A stretch of 64,000 nucleotides of DNA from contig JABJKS010000001.1 in NCBI GenBank assembly GCA_018660265.1, positions 27,290 to 91,289 on the forward strand, given 5' to 3'. The notes beneath the pieces are model-generated. The model did no database searches. It had not been told where the DNA came from and saw only the letters and a list, made by a program, of their open reading frames with translations. The translations under genes were made by a program, and so were the position numbers. Below, one piece after another: positions 50,101 to 58,913 of the stretch. This DNA comes from Rhodospirillaceae bacterium. Lineage in GTDB: Bacteria > Pseudomonadota > Alphaproteobacteria > GCA-2731375. Within the stretch, counting starts at the first letter, position 1, and each line of letters starts with the position of its first letter.

Positions 50101-52158
50101 ATGGAGAACCTATGGTCGGATAGGCAGGCCCAGGCTGCGGCTTCTCAAGGTGCCGATGCGGGCATTGGCGAAGAACTGGCCTTGCGCCTTTATAGCGCCA
50201 GGTTACTTGGGCAAGACAGGACGCTGGTTCTGCATGGCGGTGGCAATGTGTCCCTGAAAGCGCAAATCCAGGATCCAATGGGTGATGTGCTGCCTGCCAT
50301 GTACATAAAGGGTAGCGGCTGCGATATGGCGCGGTTGGAAGCCGCCGGTATCCCAGCCGTCCGGCTGGAACCATTGCGCCGTCTACGGACACTGCCCGAA
50401 CTGGATGATCTGGGCATGGTTAGTTTATTGCGGGGTAATTTGCTGGACGCACACATGAATGCCCAGGGTCCTGATCCATCCGTGGAGACCCTGTTACATG
50501 CATTTCTGCCCGCCGCATATGTGGATCATACCCATGCCTCTGCCGTCCTTGCTCTCACCGACCAAGCGGATGGCATGGCGATCTGCGCCGAAGTGTTTGG
50601 CGAGCATGCAGCCGTGGCATCCTATGCCATGTCCGGCCTGGCCTTGGCCAAGGCGGTAATTGAGGCGTACGAGGGGCAACCCGGCTGCCGTGGGGTCATA
50701 TTGTCGAAACACGGTCTGGTCAGTTTCGGTGCAAGTGCTGCCGCCTCCTATCGCAATATGATTGATCTGGTGGATATGGCGGAACGGCATGTAAGTTGGG
50801 GCCGGAGCAAAGTTTTCCCTGTCGCAGACTTACCCGCATCATTGCCGAGCGTGGCTCAGATCGGGCCGATCCTGCGCTCTGTTCTCGCGCGTGAAGATAA
50901 CAGCCTGCCGGGTGGGTATCGCCGCCTGGTGTTGGACCATCGAGGTGACGAGGCGGTGATGAACTTTGTCAACGGTCAAGCGTTATCCCGCTACAGCCAG
51001 GCCGGTGTCGTCACTCCCGATCATGCCATCCGCACCAAGGGCTGGCCCGCGATACTGCCCGCACCCGATAGCACTGATCTGACCGGATTTGCCGATGCGG
51101 CGGCTAAGGCGGTCTCTGATTACACGGCGAACTACCAAGCCTATTTCGAACGGCATAAATCCGCCGATACATTGATGCTGGATCCTCTGCCGAATGTGAT
51201 CCTGGTGCCTGGCGTCGGCCTGTTTGCTGCGGCCCGCACATGGGGGAATGCGGCAATCGTGGCTGATATCGCCGAATGTGCCATATCCGTCATTGGCGCG
51301 GCGGAGGCGCTTGGCCGGTTCGAGAGCATTTCCGAGGATGATTTGTTCGACATCGAATATTGGTCTTTGGAGCAGGCTAAACTGGGACATGGAACAGAGC
51401 CTGAATTTGCCGGCCATGTGGTGGCTGTCACCGGCGGGGCGGGTGCCATAGGTGCCGCGACCGCCAAAGCCTTTGCCGCCAAGGGTGCGGTTGTGGTGGT
51501 GTTGGATTTGGATGGAGCTAAGGCGTCTGAGGTTGCGGCAACATTTGGTGGTTTGGGGCTGGCCTGTGATGTGACGGACGGCGCCTCGGTCGGAACGGTG
51601 TTTGAGCGGATTTGCACGACCTACGGCGGCATCGATATCGTCGTCTCCAACGCAGGGGCGGCCTGGCAGGGCAAAATTGGTGAGGTTGAGGATGATTTGT
51701 TGCGGCAAAGTTTTGAGCTGAATTTCTTTGCCCATCAATTGATTGCCAAGACTGCCGTTAGGATCATGCAACAACAGGGTACGGGGGGCGTCTTATTGTT
51801 CAACGCCTCGAAACAGGCAGTTAATCCGGGACCTGATTTTGGTCCTTACGGTTTGCCAAAAGCGGCGACCCTGTCCCTGATGCGGCAATACGCAGTGGAT
51901 TATGGTGACCAGGGCATTCGATCAAATGCGGTGAATGCGGATCGCATCCGCAGCGGTTTGTTGACAGATACCATGGTCGCGGACCGGTCAAAAGCACGTG
52001 GGGTGAGCGAGGCCAACTATATGGCCGGCAATCTGTTGGGACGTGAAGTCACAGCGGAAGATGTGGCCCAGGCCTTCGTTGATTTGGCCCGGGCGGAGAA
52101 AACCACGGGTGCAGCCATAACTGTGGACGGTGGTAATATCGCCGCCGCATTGCGTTAG
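50101..52158 (+). CDS. Bifunctional class II aldolase - short-chain dehydrogenase
   Basis: 685 residues. N-terminal class II (zinc) aldolase (about 15-430): HGGGNVSLK, GSGCDMARLEAAGIPAVRLEPL, DHTHASAVLALTD with metal His, and SKHGLVSFG. C-terminal SDR (about 438-685): VAVTGGAGAIGAATAKAF, SNAGAAWQGK, Ser in NASKQ and Tyr583-x-x-x-Lys587 (YGLPK). The layout is that of rhizobial RhaD-type aldolase/dehydrogenases, but here it is coupled to mtnA (1 bp gap, no own ribosome site) rather than to rhamnose genes. Likely it cleaves 5-methylthio- or 5-deoxyribulose-1-phosphate to dihydroxyacetone phosphate and an aldehyde, and oxidises or reduces the aldehyde. That role is inference. Confidence 0.88.
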   Translation: MENLWSDRQAQAAASQGADAGIGEELALRLYSARLLGQDRTLVLHGGGNVSLKAQIQDPMGDVLPAMYIKGSGCDMARLEAAGIPAVRLEPLRRLRTLPELDDLGMVSLLRGNLLDAHMNAQGPDPSVETLLHAFLPAAYVDHTHASAVLALTDQADGMAICAEVFGEHAAVASYAMSGLALAKAVIEAYEGQPGCRGVILSKHGLVSFGASAAASYRNMIDLVDMAERHVSWGRSKVFPVADLPASLPSVAQIGPILRSVLAREDNSLPGGYRRLVLDHRGDEAVMNFVNGQALSRYSQAGVVTPDHAIRTKGWPAILPAPDSTDLTGFADAAAKAVSDYTANYQAYFERHKSADTLMLDPLPNVILVPGVGLFAAARTWGNAAIVADIAECAISVIGAAEALGRFESISEDDLFDIEYWSLEQAKLGHGTEPEFAGHVVAVTGGAGAIGAATAKAFAAKGAVVVVLDLDGAKASEVAATFGGLGLACDVTDGASVGTVFERICTTYGGIDIVVSNAGAAWQGKIGEVEDDLLRQSFELNFFAHQLIAKTAVRIMQQQGTGGVLLFNASKQAVNPGPDFGPYGLPKAATLSLMRQYAVDYGDQGIRSNAVNADRIRSGLLTDTMVADRSKARGVSEANYMAGNLLGREVTAEDVAQAFVDLARAEKTTGAAITVDGGNIAAALR

Positions 52159-52167
52159 GGCGATCAT

Positions 52168-53070
52168 TTATAAGAGAGAAATTTCACCGATCCGGGCGGC
52201 AATTTCCTCATGCCCTGGCACGCCGTCCTGCGCCCCTGGCGAGAGACAGGCCAGGCCGCCCGCAACGCTGCCCCAACGCAAGCAATCCGCCAAGGACATA
52301 TCAGCCGACAGGGCCGCGACATAGGCCCCCACAAAGGCATCGCCCGCCCCCACCGTATCCAAAGCTGTAATCTTCAGGGCACCTGCCATGAACCGCTCTC
52401 CCTGACGAAAGGCAGCGGCACCTTGCCCCCCTAAAGTCAGCACAACGGTCAGATCGAACCGTGCCTGTATCGCCGCGCAGGCTGCGTGGAGGTCTTGGTG
52501 GTCGAGGCCCAGATCCGCCGCCATCATTTCGGCTTCGACTTCATTGACGATCAGGGTGTCCAGTTTCTCCAGGGCGGAAACCGGAATAGCTTGAAAAGGC
52601 GCGGCATTTAGAATTGTCCGTGCCCCATGTTCGTGGGCCAGATCAATGCCGGCCCAGATTTGCGCCGGGGTAATTTCCATCTGCTGCAAAACCAGGTCGC
52701 CCTGATGGGGCTGTAATTGTCCCGTGGTGGTTGCCAAATTCGCGCCGGAGGAGACGACGATTTGGTTCTCCCCCCTGTGGTCGACCGATATAGTGGCACA
52801 TGCCGTGGGACGCGATCCCTTGGCCACCGCCGATAAATCGACGCCGGCGCTTTTCAGGTTGGTCAATGCCCGTTGGCCGAAATCATCATCTCCGACCGAG
52901 CCGACAAATTGTACGTCCGCGCCTGCACGGGCCGCCGCCAGGGCCTGATTGGCACCCTTGCCGCCGGGTAGCATGATGTAATCTTCTGTTAGGACCGTTT
53001 CGCCCGCGCGGGGCAACGCGTGCACCGATTGTACAATATCAAGGCCGATTGATCCGAATACGATGACCAT
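52168..53070 (-). CDS. PfkB-family sugar kinase (ribokinase-like)
   Basis: 300 residues with the PfkB fold: FGSIGLDIVQSVHALPRAGETVLTEDYIMLPGGKGANQALAAARAGADVQFVGSVGDDDFG (ribokinase signature 1), and the C-terminal ALDTVGAGDAFVGAYVAALSA with the catalytic Asp and anion hole. It is convergent with the aldolase-SDR gene, with only 9 bp between stops. It may phosphorylate ribose, methylthioribose or deoxyribose. GGGGGACGG precedes the ATG. Confidence 0.9.
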   Translation of the reverse strand: MVIVFGSIGLDIVQSVHALPRAGETVLTEDYIMLPGGKGANQALAAARAGADVQFVGSVGDDDFGQRALTNLKSAGVDLSAVAKGSRPTACATISVDHRGENQIVVSSGANLATTTGQLQPHQGDLVLQQMEITPAQIWAGIDLAHEHGARTILNAAPFQAIPVSALEKLDTLIVNEVEAEMMAADLGLDHQDLHAACAAIQARFDLTVVLTLGGQGAAAFRQGERFMAGALKITALDTVGAGDAFVGAYVAALSADMSLADCLRWGSVAGGLACLSPGAQDGVPGHEEIAARIGEISLL

Positions 53071-53109
53071 TTATCAGCCGTCCCCCCGCCGTCACCCTGC
53101 CGTCTCGCT

Positions 53110-53310
53110 TTAGGACTGGCTGCCGAATTTCGTCATCAGGCGTGGGCGGATACGGTAAATATTGCCGGTGATATTGCTGGCTTGTGCCAGGTCAGCCGAT
53201 TGGTTGGCAATCTTGATGAATTTATGACGATCACGGAGATCATTGAAGGATTTATCTTCCTCCGCTTCATCAACAGTGCGCAAAGGTCGCATCAAATAAG
53301 GGCTGATCAT
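53110..53310 (-). CDS. Small hypothetical protein, 66 aa
   Basis: Frame from ATG 53310 to 53110: MISPYLMRPLRTVDEAEED, then a charged helix, then IYRIRPRLMTKFGSQS. A basic C-terminus and acidic middle suggest a soluble small protein; codon use fits the genome. Similar short proteins starting with a Ser-Pro-Tyr-Leu/Arg-Pro-Leu-Arg pattern occur in related bacteria as far as I recall. Upstream ribosome site is weak (CGGA). Function unknown. Confidence 0.5.
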   Translation of the reverse strand: MISPYLMRPLRTVDEAEEDKSFNDLRDRHKFIKIANQSADLAQASNITGNIYRIRPRLMTKFGSQS

Positions 53311-53515
53311 GGGCAAAAATCCGCACGCGGTAATAAATACAATTGTCTAATGTCAAGGTGACAGTGCCCTAGTATAGCATAAAACCCCGTTATGGACCAA
53401 GATGTTCGGGGCGGAAATAATAATTGCAACATCTGATGCCCGAGGTCACTTGTTTTCGTGGGCCGAGGGCTCTAGCATTCCGCCAAATTCTGCTTAATAA
53501 CTTGGGTGAAGCGTA

Positions 53516-54712
53516 ATGGATTTGGCATTTAGCGAAGACGATCTGGCATTTCGCGAGGAAGTGCGGGCATTCGTTGTGGAAAAGCTGCCTGAGGACATCG
53601 CTGATTCGGTGCGGCGCGGTCGGGCGATCGGAAAACCGGACATACAGCGCTGGCAGCGCATCTTGTTTGATCAAGGCTGGGCAGCGCCGGGCTGGCCGGT
53701 GGAATATGGTGGCACGGGCTGGAATGCCACCCAACGTTATATCTTTGATGAGGTCATGGCTGAATTTGACACGCCAGAGACCATTCCCTTTGGCTTGTTG
53801 ATGGTCGGCCCCTTGATCTACAGCTTTGGCAATGATGCGCAAAAAGCGCGGTTCCTGCCGAAAATCCTGACGGGCGAGGAATGGTGGTGCCAGGGCTATT
53901 CGGAACCGGGTTCAGGTTCCGACTTGGCCTCTCTCCAGACCAAGGCGGTGCTTGAGGGGGACAGCTATATCGTCAATGGAACCAAAACCTGGAATTCGTC
54001 GGCCCATATTGCTGATTGGGTCTTCTGCCTTGTTCGTACATCGAATGAAGGCAAGGAACAGGAAGGCATTTCGTTTCTGCTGATTGATATGACCACGCCC
54101 GGCATTGACCCCAAGCCGATTATTTCCATCGATGGCGCACATCACCTGAACATGACTTACTACACTGATGTGAAGGTGCCGGTTGAAAACCGCATTGGTG
54201 AGGAGAACAAGGGCTGGACATATGCCAAGTTTCTGCTTGGCCATGAACGCACCTCTATATCCGAGGTCGGCCTGTCGAAGCAGCGCTTGCGTCGATTAAA
54301 AGTCATTGCGGCTGAGGAACGCAGCCACGGTGAAAGCCTGATTGAAGATCCGGCGTTCGCCGGCAAAGTGGCGGCTGCTGAAGTCCGCCTGACGTCCCAT
54401 GAATATCTGAACCTGCGTTTCCTGGCAGAGGAAGCGGCGGGCCGGCCTATTGGCCCAGAGGCGTCTTTATTGAAAATTCGCGGCACGGAAATTCGTCAGG
54501 AATTGACGGAACTGACCATTGAGGCCCTGGGTTATTATTCCGCACCCTTTGAGATGGAGCAGTTGTCGGACCGCTGGAATGAACCTGCCATCGGACCGGA
54601 CTATGCTGCGCCCCAAATGCCGCAGTTCCTGTTCAGTCGGGCCGCGACCATCTATGGCGGCAGTAACGAAATTCAGCGCAACATCATCGCCAAGATGGTG
54701 CTGGGGCTTTAG
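53516..54712 (+). CDS. Acyl-CoA dehydrogenase
   Basis: 398 residues; ACAD fold with WWCQGYSEPGSGSDLASLQTKAV (about 123-145, FAD loop), the GTKTWNSSAHIADW strand, and the tail YGGSNEIQRNIIAKMVLGL. It belongs to the PimC-like or large-subunit group of pairs and is highly similar in layout to the gene at 56435 (WWCQGYSEPGSGSDLASLQTKAV is identical). GGGTGAAG precedes the ATG. The TPR methyltransferase gene follows 4 bp after the stop, so they share a transcript. Confidence 0.92.
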   Translation: MDLAFSEDDLAFREEVRAFVVEKLPEDIADSVRRGRAIGKPDIQRWQRILFDQGWAAPGWPVEYGGTGWNATQRYIFDEVMAEFDTPETIPFGLLMVGPLIYSFGNDAQKARFLPKILTGEEWWCQGYSEPGSGSDLASLQTKAVLEGDSYIVNGTKTWNSSAHIADWVFCLVRTSNEGKEQEGISFLLIDMTTPGIDPKPIISIDGAHHLNMTYYTDVKVPVENRIGEENKGWTYAKFLLGHERTSISEVGLSKQRLRRLKVIAAEERSHGESLIEDPAFAGKVAAAEVRLTSHEYLNLRFLAEEAAGRPIGPEASLLKIRGTEIRQELTELTIEALGYYSAPFEMEQLSDRWNEPAIGPDYAAPQMPQFLFSRAATIYGGSNEIQRNIIAKMVLGL

Positions 54713-54716
54713 GCCC

Positions 54717-56417
54717 ATGGCCATGAACCGCAAACAGCGCCGACAGGCGGCGAAAAAGGCCGGCGCAACAGTGACGACCAAGTCGGCACCCAAAGCCGCA
54801 TTGGGACCCGCATTGCCGACCGCCCTCTCTGGCGGCGGCGTTGCCGGCACATTGATGCGTCATGCAACAGGTGCGCCGGTAACGGCCCCACCGACAGTCA
54901 ATGACCCGAACGCAGCCATGGGGCTGGCAGCAAAGTATTTGCAAACCGGTCGTCTGGATCTGGCGGCGCGCCATCTGCAGGATCTGTTGGATAGTAACCC
55001 CGACCATGCCGGGGCCATGCAATTGTTGGGTGTCGTGCATTCGGAAATGGGTGACCGCCCGCGCGCACTGGAATTATTGCGCAGGGCCGTGGCCCTATCC
55101 CCGAATTATGCGGAAGCTCACCATAATCTTGGCCTCGTCCTCTCGGGCGGCGGAGAATTTGAGGCGGCTGAGGCGTCGTTGCGCCGGGCCATTGCGTTGC
55201 AACCGGATTATGGCGATGCCTGGTTGAACCTGGGCAATGCAGAACGGGCCCAGGGCCGGTTCGAAGCTGCGGCGAATGATTTCATCAAGGCGGCAAAATT
55301 TTTGCCGGATAATCCAAGCCCAAAATTAAATTTGGCAATCCTGACCAAGGAAATGGCGCAGGCGGAAAAGGCCCTGGCCATATTCGATGATCTTGTGGCG
55401 CAGTATCCCGACTATGCCGAGGCCCACAACAGCCGGGGCAGTTGTCTGATCGCCTTGGGGCGCGCCCAAGAGGGAGCCGAGGCCAACGCCAGGGCGTTGG
55501 AGTTGGAACCGGAGAATAATGAGTATCACAACAACATGCGCGAGGCATGGAGCCGCCTGATCCCAACCTGGCATCTGCCCATGTTGGCGGATGAAGCGCG
55601 CAACAAGGCCTACCAGGAAACCCTGGACAAACATGTGCGCCCTGGCATGCATGTTCTGGATATTGGTGCCGGTTCCGGCCTGCTGGCGATGATGGCGGCG
55701 CGTGCCGGTGCCGAACGTGTCACGGCGGTGGAGATGAACCCTGTCCTGGCCGATGTCGCGCGCCAGATTGTGGCCGACAATGGTTATGGGGATCGTATAG
55801 AGGTTTTAAACCGGGTCTCGTTGGATCTGAAGGTCGGTGTGGATTTGCCGGCGGCGGACCTGGTCGTCTCGGAAGTTCTCGATGCGGGGTTGTTGGGGGA
55901 GGGGGTATTGCCCACCTTGCGACACGCCACCAGCCATTTGATGAAGCCGCAGGCGCGCATGGTACCAGCCGGTGCGACCATCTATGGTCAGATTGTTGAA
56001 TTGCCCCGACAACGTATGGTCAACCCGGTGGCGAAATTGTCAGGCTTTGACCTTTCTGCCTTTGACCGTTTTCGCAATCCGGCAACCCATCGTCCTATCG
56101 TCCTAAATCGAGAAGACAACCGCCCCCTAAGTGGGCCCTTTCATGTCGCGGAAATTGATTTTTCCAACCCGCCTTCGACTGAACGCCATCGCCAGGAAGT
56201 GGTGCCGATTATCGCTTCGGGGGAGGCCTATGCAATTGTCTTTTGGTTTGACCTCCACCTCGATGAAAGCATCAGCGTCTCCACCAGCCCGGACGGGACT
56301 TTACGTCATTGGTCCCAGGCGGTGCAGTTCCTCGACCAAGGGCGCATGGTCGTTGTCGGGGACGAACTATCCCTGACAGTAGGGCACAATGATATGCGTT
56401 TTTATTTTTCGCTGTAG
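54717..56417 (+). CDS. TPR protein with PRMT-like SAM-dependent methyltransferase domain
   Basis: 566 residues. The N-terminus is basic and Ala-rich (MAMNRKQRRQAAKK, a motif common in TPR proteins), followed by TPR repeats (about 60-275: AMQLLGVVHSEMGDRPRALELL, AHHNLGLVLSGGGEFEAAEASLRRAIALQPDYGDAWLNLGNAERAQGR). Then comes a Rossmann methyltransferase: VLDIGAGSGLLAMMAARAGAERVTAVEMN (SAM motif I) and DLVVSEVLDAGLLGEGVLPTL. The Ser-Glu-x-x-Asp and GEG pattern resembles protein arginine methyltransferase double-Glu loops. A C-terminal beta domain (about 430-566) follows. A bacterial PRMT-like protein with TPRs is unusual; the substrate could be a protein bound by the TPRs. Confidence 0.8.
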   Translation: MAMNRKQRRQAAKKAGATVTTKSAPKAALGPALPTALSGGGVAGTLMRHATGAPVTAPPTVNDPNAAMGLAAKYLQTGRLDLAARHLQDLLDSNPDHAGAMQLLGVVHSEMGDRPRALELLRRAVALSPNYAEAHHNLGLVLSGGGEFEAAEASLRRAIALQPDYGDAWLNLGNAERAQGRFEAAANDFIKAAKFLPDNPSPKLNLAILTKEMAQAEKALAIFDDLVAQYPDYAEAHNSRGSCLIALGRAQEGAEANARALELEPENNEYHNNMREAWSRLIPTWHLPMLADEARNKAYQETLDKHVRPGMHVLDIGAGSGLLAMMAARAGAERVTAVEMNPVLADVARQIVADNGYGDRIEVLNRVSLDLKVGVDLPAADLVVSEVLDAGLLGEGVLPTLRHATSHLMKPQARMVPAGATIYGQIVELPRQRMVNPVAKLSGFDLSAFDRFRNPATHRPIVLNREDNRPLSGPFHVAEIDFSNPPSTERHRQEVVPIIASGEAYAIVFWFDLHLDESISVSTSPDGTLRHWSQAVQFLDQGRMVVVGDELSLTVGHNDMRFYFSL

Positions 56418-56434
56418 TTCTAAGGAAAGCCAAT

Positions 56435-57616
56435 ATGGATATGGAATTTCGCGCCGAAGACCTGGCCTTTCAGGCGGAGGTGCGCCAGTTCATTGGTGAA
56501 AACCTACCCCTGGATTTGCAGGAAAAGGTGGCGCGCGGTCTGCACCTGGAAAAAGACGATTATGTTCTTTGGCAGCAAAAGTTAAACCAGCGGGGTTGGT
56601 TCGCCCCCCATTGGCCGGTAGACCTGGGCGGCGTGGAATGGACCCCGACCCAGCATTTCCTGTTTCAGAATGAGCAGGTGGAGGCCAATTGTCCGCCCAT
56701 CATGCCGTTCGGTGTGCGCATGGTGGCACCGGTCATTTTCACCTATGGCAGTGCCGAACAGAAACAGCGCTTTTTGCCCTCGATCTTGGATAGTACCGCA
56801 TGGTGGTGCCAGGGCTATTCCGAACCTGGGTCGGGTTCCGACCTGGCATCGTTGCAGACCAAGGCGGTGCGCGAGGGGGATCATTATATCGTCAATGGCA
56901 CGAAGACCTGGACGACGTTGGCCCAACATGCGGATTGGATTTTCTGCCTGGTCCGCACATCCTCGGATAGCAAACCCCAGGAAGGCATTTCGTTCCTGTT
57001 GATCGATATGACCACGCCGGGCATAGACGTCACACCGATCATTACCATCGATGGCTCGCATGAAGTGAACAGCGTCTTTTTCACCGACGTACGTGTGCCC
57101 GTGGAAAACCTGATCGGGGAAGAGAACAAGGGTTGGACATATGCCAAGTTCCTGTTGCTGTTTGAACGCTCGAACAGTCTTACCGGCAGTCTGAAACAAC
57201 AACTCCACCGCCTGCGCTCTGTCGCGGGGCAGGAACGGTCGGGGGGCCTGTCATTGATGGCGGATCCTGCATTCGCGGCGCAATTGGCGGATTACGAGGT
57301 GCAGCTGCGCACTTATGAGTTTTTGGAATTGCGCACCTTGGGTAATTCCCAACCGGGTGCGGAGGCATCGTACTTAAAAATCATTGGTACGGATTTGCAG
57401 CAACTGGCATCAGAATTAACCTTGCAGGCCGTTGCCTATTACGGCAATCCATATATTCACGATGCTTTGGTGCATGGCTATAACGAACCTGCCGTGGGCC
57501 CGGAATATGCCGCCCCCAGTGCGCCGCAATATTTCAATTACCGGAAGACGGCGATCTACGCCGGCTCCAACGAGATCCAACGCAATATTCTTTCGAAGGC
57601 GGTGTTGGGAATGTAG
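56435..57616 (+). CDS. Acyl-CoA dehydrogenase
   Basis: 393 residues, paralogue of the gene at 53516: WWCQGYSEPGSGSDLASLQTKAV, GTKTWTTLAQHADWIFCLVRTSS, and tail YAGSNEIQRNILSKAVLGM. FAD binding and the C-terminal ACAD helix bundle are intact. AAGGAAAGCC precedes the ATG; 17 bp separates it from the methyltransferase stop. Together with the next dehydrogenase it may form the large and small subunits of a heteromeric acyl-CoA dehydrogenase. Confidence 0.92.
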   Translation: MDMEFRAEDLAFQAEVRQFIGENLPLDLQEKVARGLHLEKDDYVLWQQKLNQRGWFAPHWPVDLGGVEWTPTQHFLFQNEQVEANCPPIMPFGVRMVAPVIFTYGSAEQKQRFLPSILDSTAWWCQGYSEPGSGSDLASLQTKAVREGDHYIVNGTKTWTTLAQHADWIFCLVRTSSDSKPQEGISFLLIDMTTPGIDVTPIITIDGSHEVNSVFFTDVRVPVENLIGEENKGWTYAKFLLLFERSNSLTGSLKQQLHRLRSVAGQERSGGLSLMADPAFAAQLADYEVQLRTYEFLELRTLGNSQPGAEASYLKIIGTDLQQLASELTLQAVAYYGNPYIHDALVHGYNEPAVGPEYAAPSAPQYFNYRKTAIYAGSNEIQRNILSKAVLGM

Positions 57617-57695
57617 CCATTTCGATATTTGGGTGCTTTGCCTCGCATTCGGATCGTGCTAGTTGATAGATAGAAAATTTTTGTAGGAGAGCGTC

Positions 57696-58826
57696 ATGGA
57701 TTTTTCCCTCAGCGAAGAACAGCAAATGCTGAAGGACAGTGTGCAACGGTTCATACGTGATGAGTATGAGCTGGAAGCAAGGCGGAAGCTGGTCGCTTCG
57801 GACGTCGGCTATAGCGAAGCAAATTGGGCCAAGATGGCCGAATTGGGCTGGCTGGCGTTGTCTTTGCCGGAGGAATATGGCGGCATCGGCGGCGGTGCGG
57901 TGGACACCATGGTGCTGATGGAAGAGTTTGGCCGTGGTCTGGTGGTAGAGCCATACATGACCTCTATCGTCATCGGCGGCGGCTTCCTCATGGCGGGTGG
58001 CAGTGCCGCGCAGAAGACTGAACTGCTGCCAAAGCTGGCGGCGGGCGAACTAAAGCTGGCCTTTGCCTACGCCGAACGGCAATCCCGGTTCGATCTGAAC
58101 GATGTTGAATGCAAGGCGGAAAAAAGCGGCGACGGATATAAAATCTCGGGTCACAAGGGCGTGGTCTTTCATGCCGCGACTGCGGACAAGATCATCGTCT
58201 CTGCGCGCACATCTGGAGGGAGCCGGGATGCAGACGGCATCACGCTGTTCCTGGTCGACAATAATTGCAGCGGCTTAACCCGGCGCGACTATCCCACCGT
58301 TGATGGCCTGCGTGCATCAGAGCTGGAAATGGACGGCGTCACGGTTGCTGCCGATGCGGTTCTGGGTTCTGTCGGCGGCGGTGCTGCTTTGATGGAAGAG
58401 GTGGTTGGTCAAGCCATCGCCGCCATCTGTGCCGAGGCTGTGGGCTGCATGGACGTCCTACAGGAAACCACCAACGAGTATCTCAAGACGCGGGTACAGT
58501 TCGGTGTGCCGCTGTCCAAGTTCCAGGTTCTGCAACATCGCATGGTCGATATGTTCATGGAGTGTGAGCAGGCCCGATCCATGTGCTACATGGTCAATCT
58601 GAAAGTCGGCGATGAAGATCCGGTAGAGCGCGCCAAGTCCGTTTCCGCCGCCAAAGTACAGATTGGAAATTCCGGCCGCTTCGTGGGCCAGCAATCGGTG
58701 CAGCTGCATGGCGGCATGGGCATGACGGATGAATTGCATGTTGGTCACTATTTCAAGCGCCTGACCATGATCGACACCATGTTCGGTAACAAGGACCATC
58801 ACCTTAAACGCTATGCTGATCTATAG
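57696..58826 (+). CDS. Acyl-CoA dehydrogenase (small-subunit type)
   Basis: 376 residues. It starts DFSLSEEQQMLKDSVQRFIRDEYELEARRKLV and has LALSLPEEYGGIGGGAVDTMVLMEEFGRGL, KLAFAYAERQSRFDLNDVE, then the C-terminal QLHGGMGMTDELHVGHYFKRLTMID. The FAD loop is less canonical than in the two upstream ACADs, and the tail lacks the NEIQRNI motif, as in the second subunits of paired dehydrogenases. TAGGAGAGCGTC precedes the ATG. A strong terminator follows the stop. Confidence 0.9.
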   Translation: MDFSLSEEQQMLKDSVQRFIRDEYELEARRKLVASDVGYSEANWAKMAELGWLALSLPEEYGGIGGGAVDTMVLMEEFGRGLVVEPYMTSIVIGGGFLMAGGSAAQKTELLPKLAAGELKLAFAYAERQSRFDLNDVECKAEKSGDGYKISGHKGVVFHAATADKIIVSARTSGGSRDADGITLFLVDNNCSGLTRRDYPTVDGLRASELEMDGVTVAADAVLGSVGGGAALMEEVVGQAIAAICAEAVGCMDVLQETTNEYLKTRVQFGVPLSKFQVLQHRMVDMFMECEQARSMCYMVNLKVGDEDPVERAKSVSAAKVQIGNSGRFVGQQSVQLHGGMGMTDELHVGHYFKRLTMIDTMFGNKDHHLKRYADL

Positions 58827-58871
58827 GCTACAGCGAGGGCCCGAGGCGTTCGGGCTGGTTGATAATAGAAG

Positions 58872-58905
58872 CGCCCGTCGGGATAGTCCGGCGGGCGTTT
58901 TTTTT
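58872..58905 (+). terminator. Rho-independent terminator
   Basis: CGCCCGTCGG 58872-58881 pairs with CCGGCGGGCG 58888-58897 (one G-T pair), with a 6-base loop and eight T following. It closes the three-dehydrogenase operon. Confidence 0.92.
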
Positions 58906-58913
58906 GGGATGGG

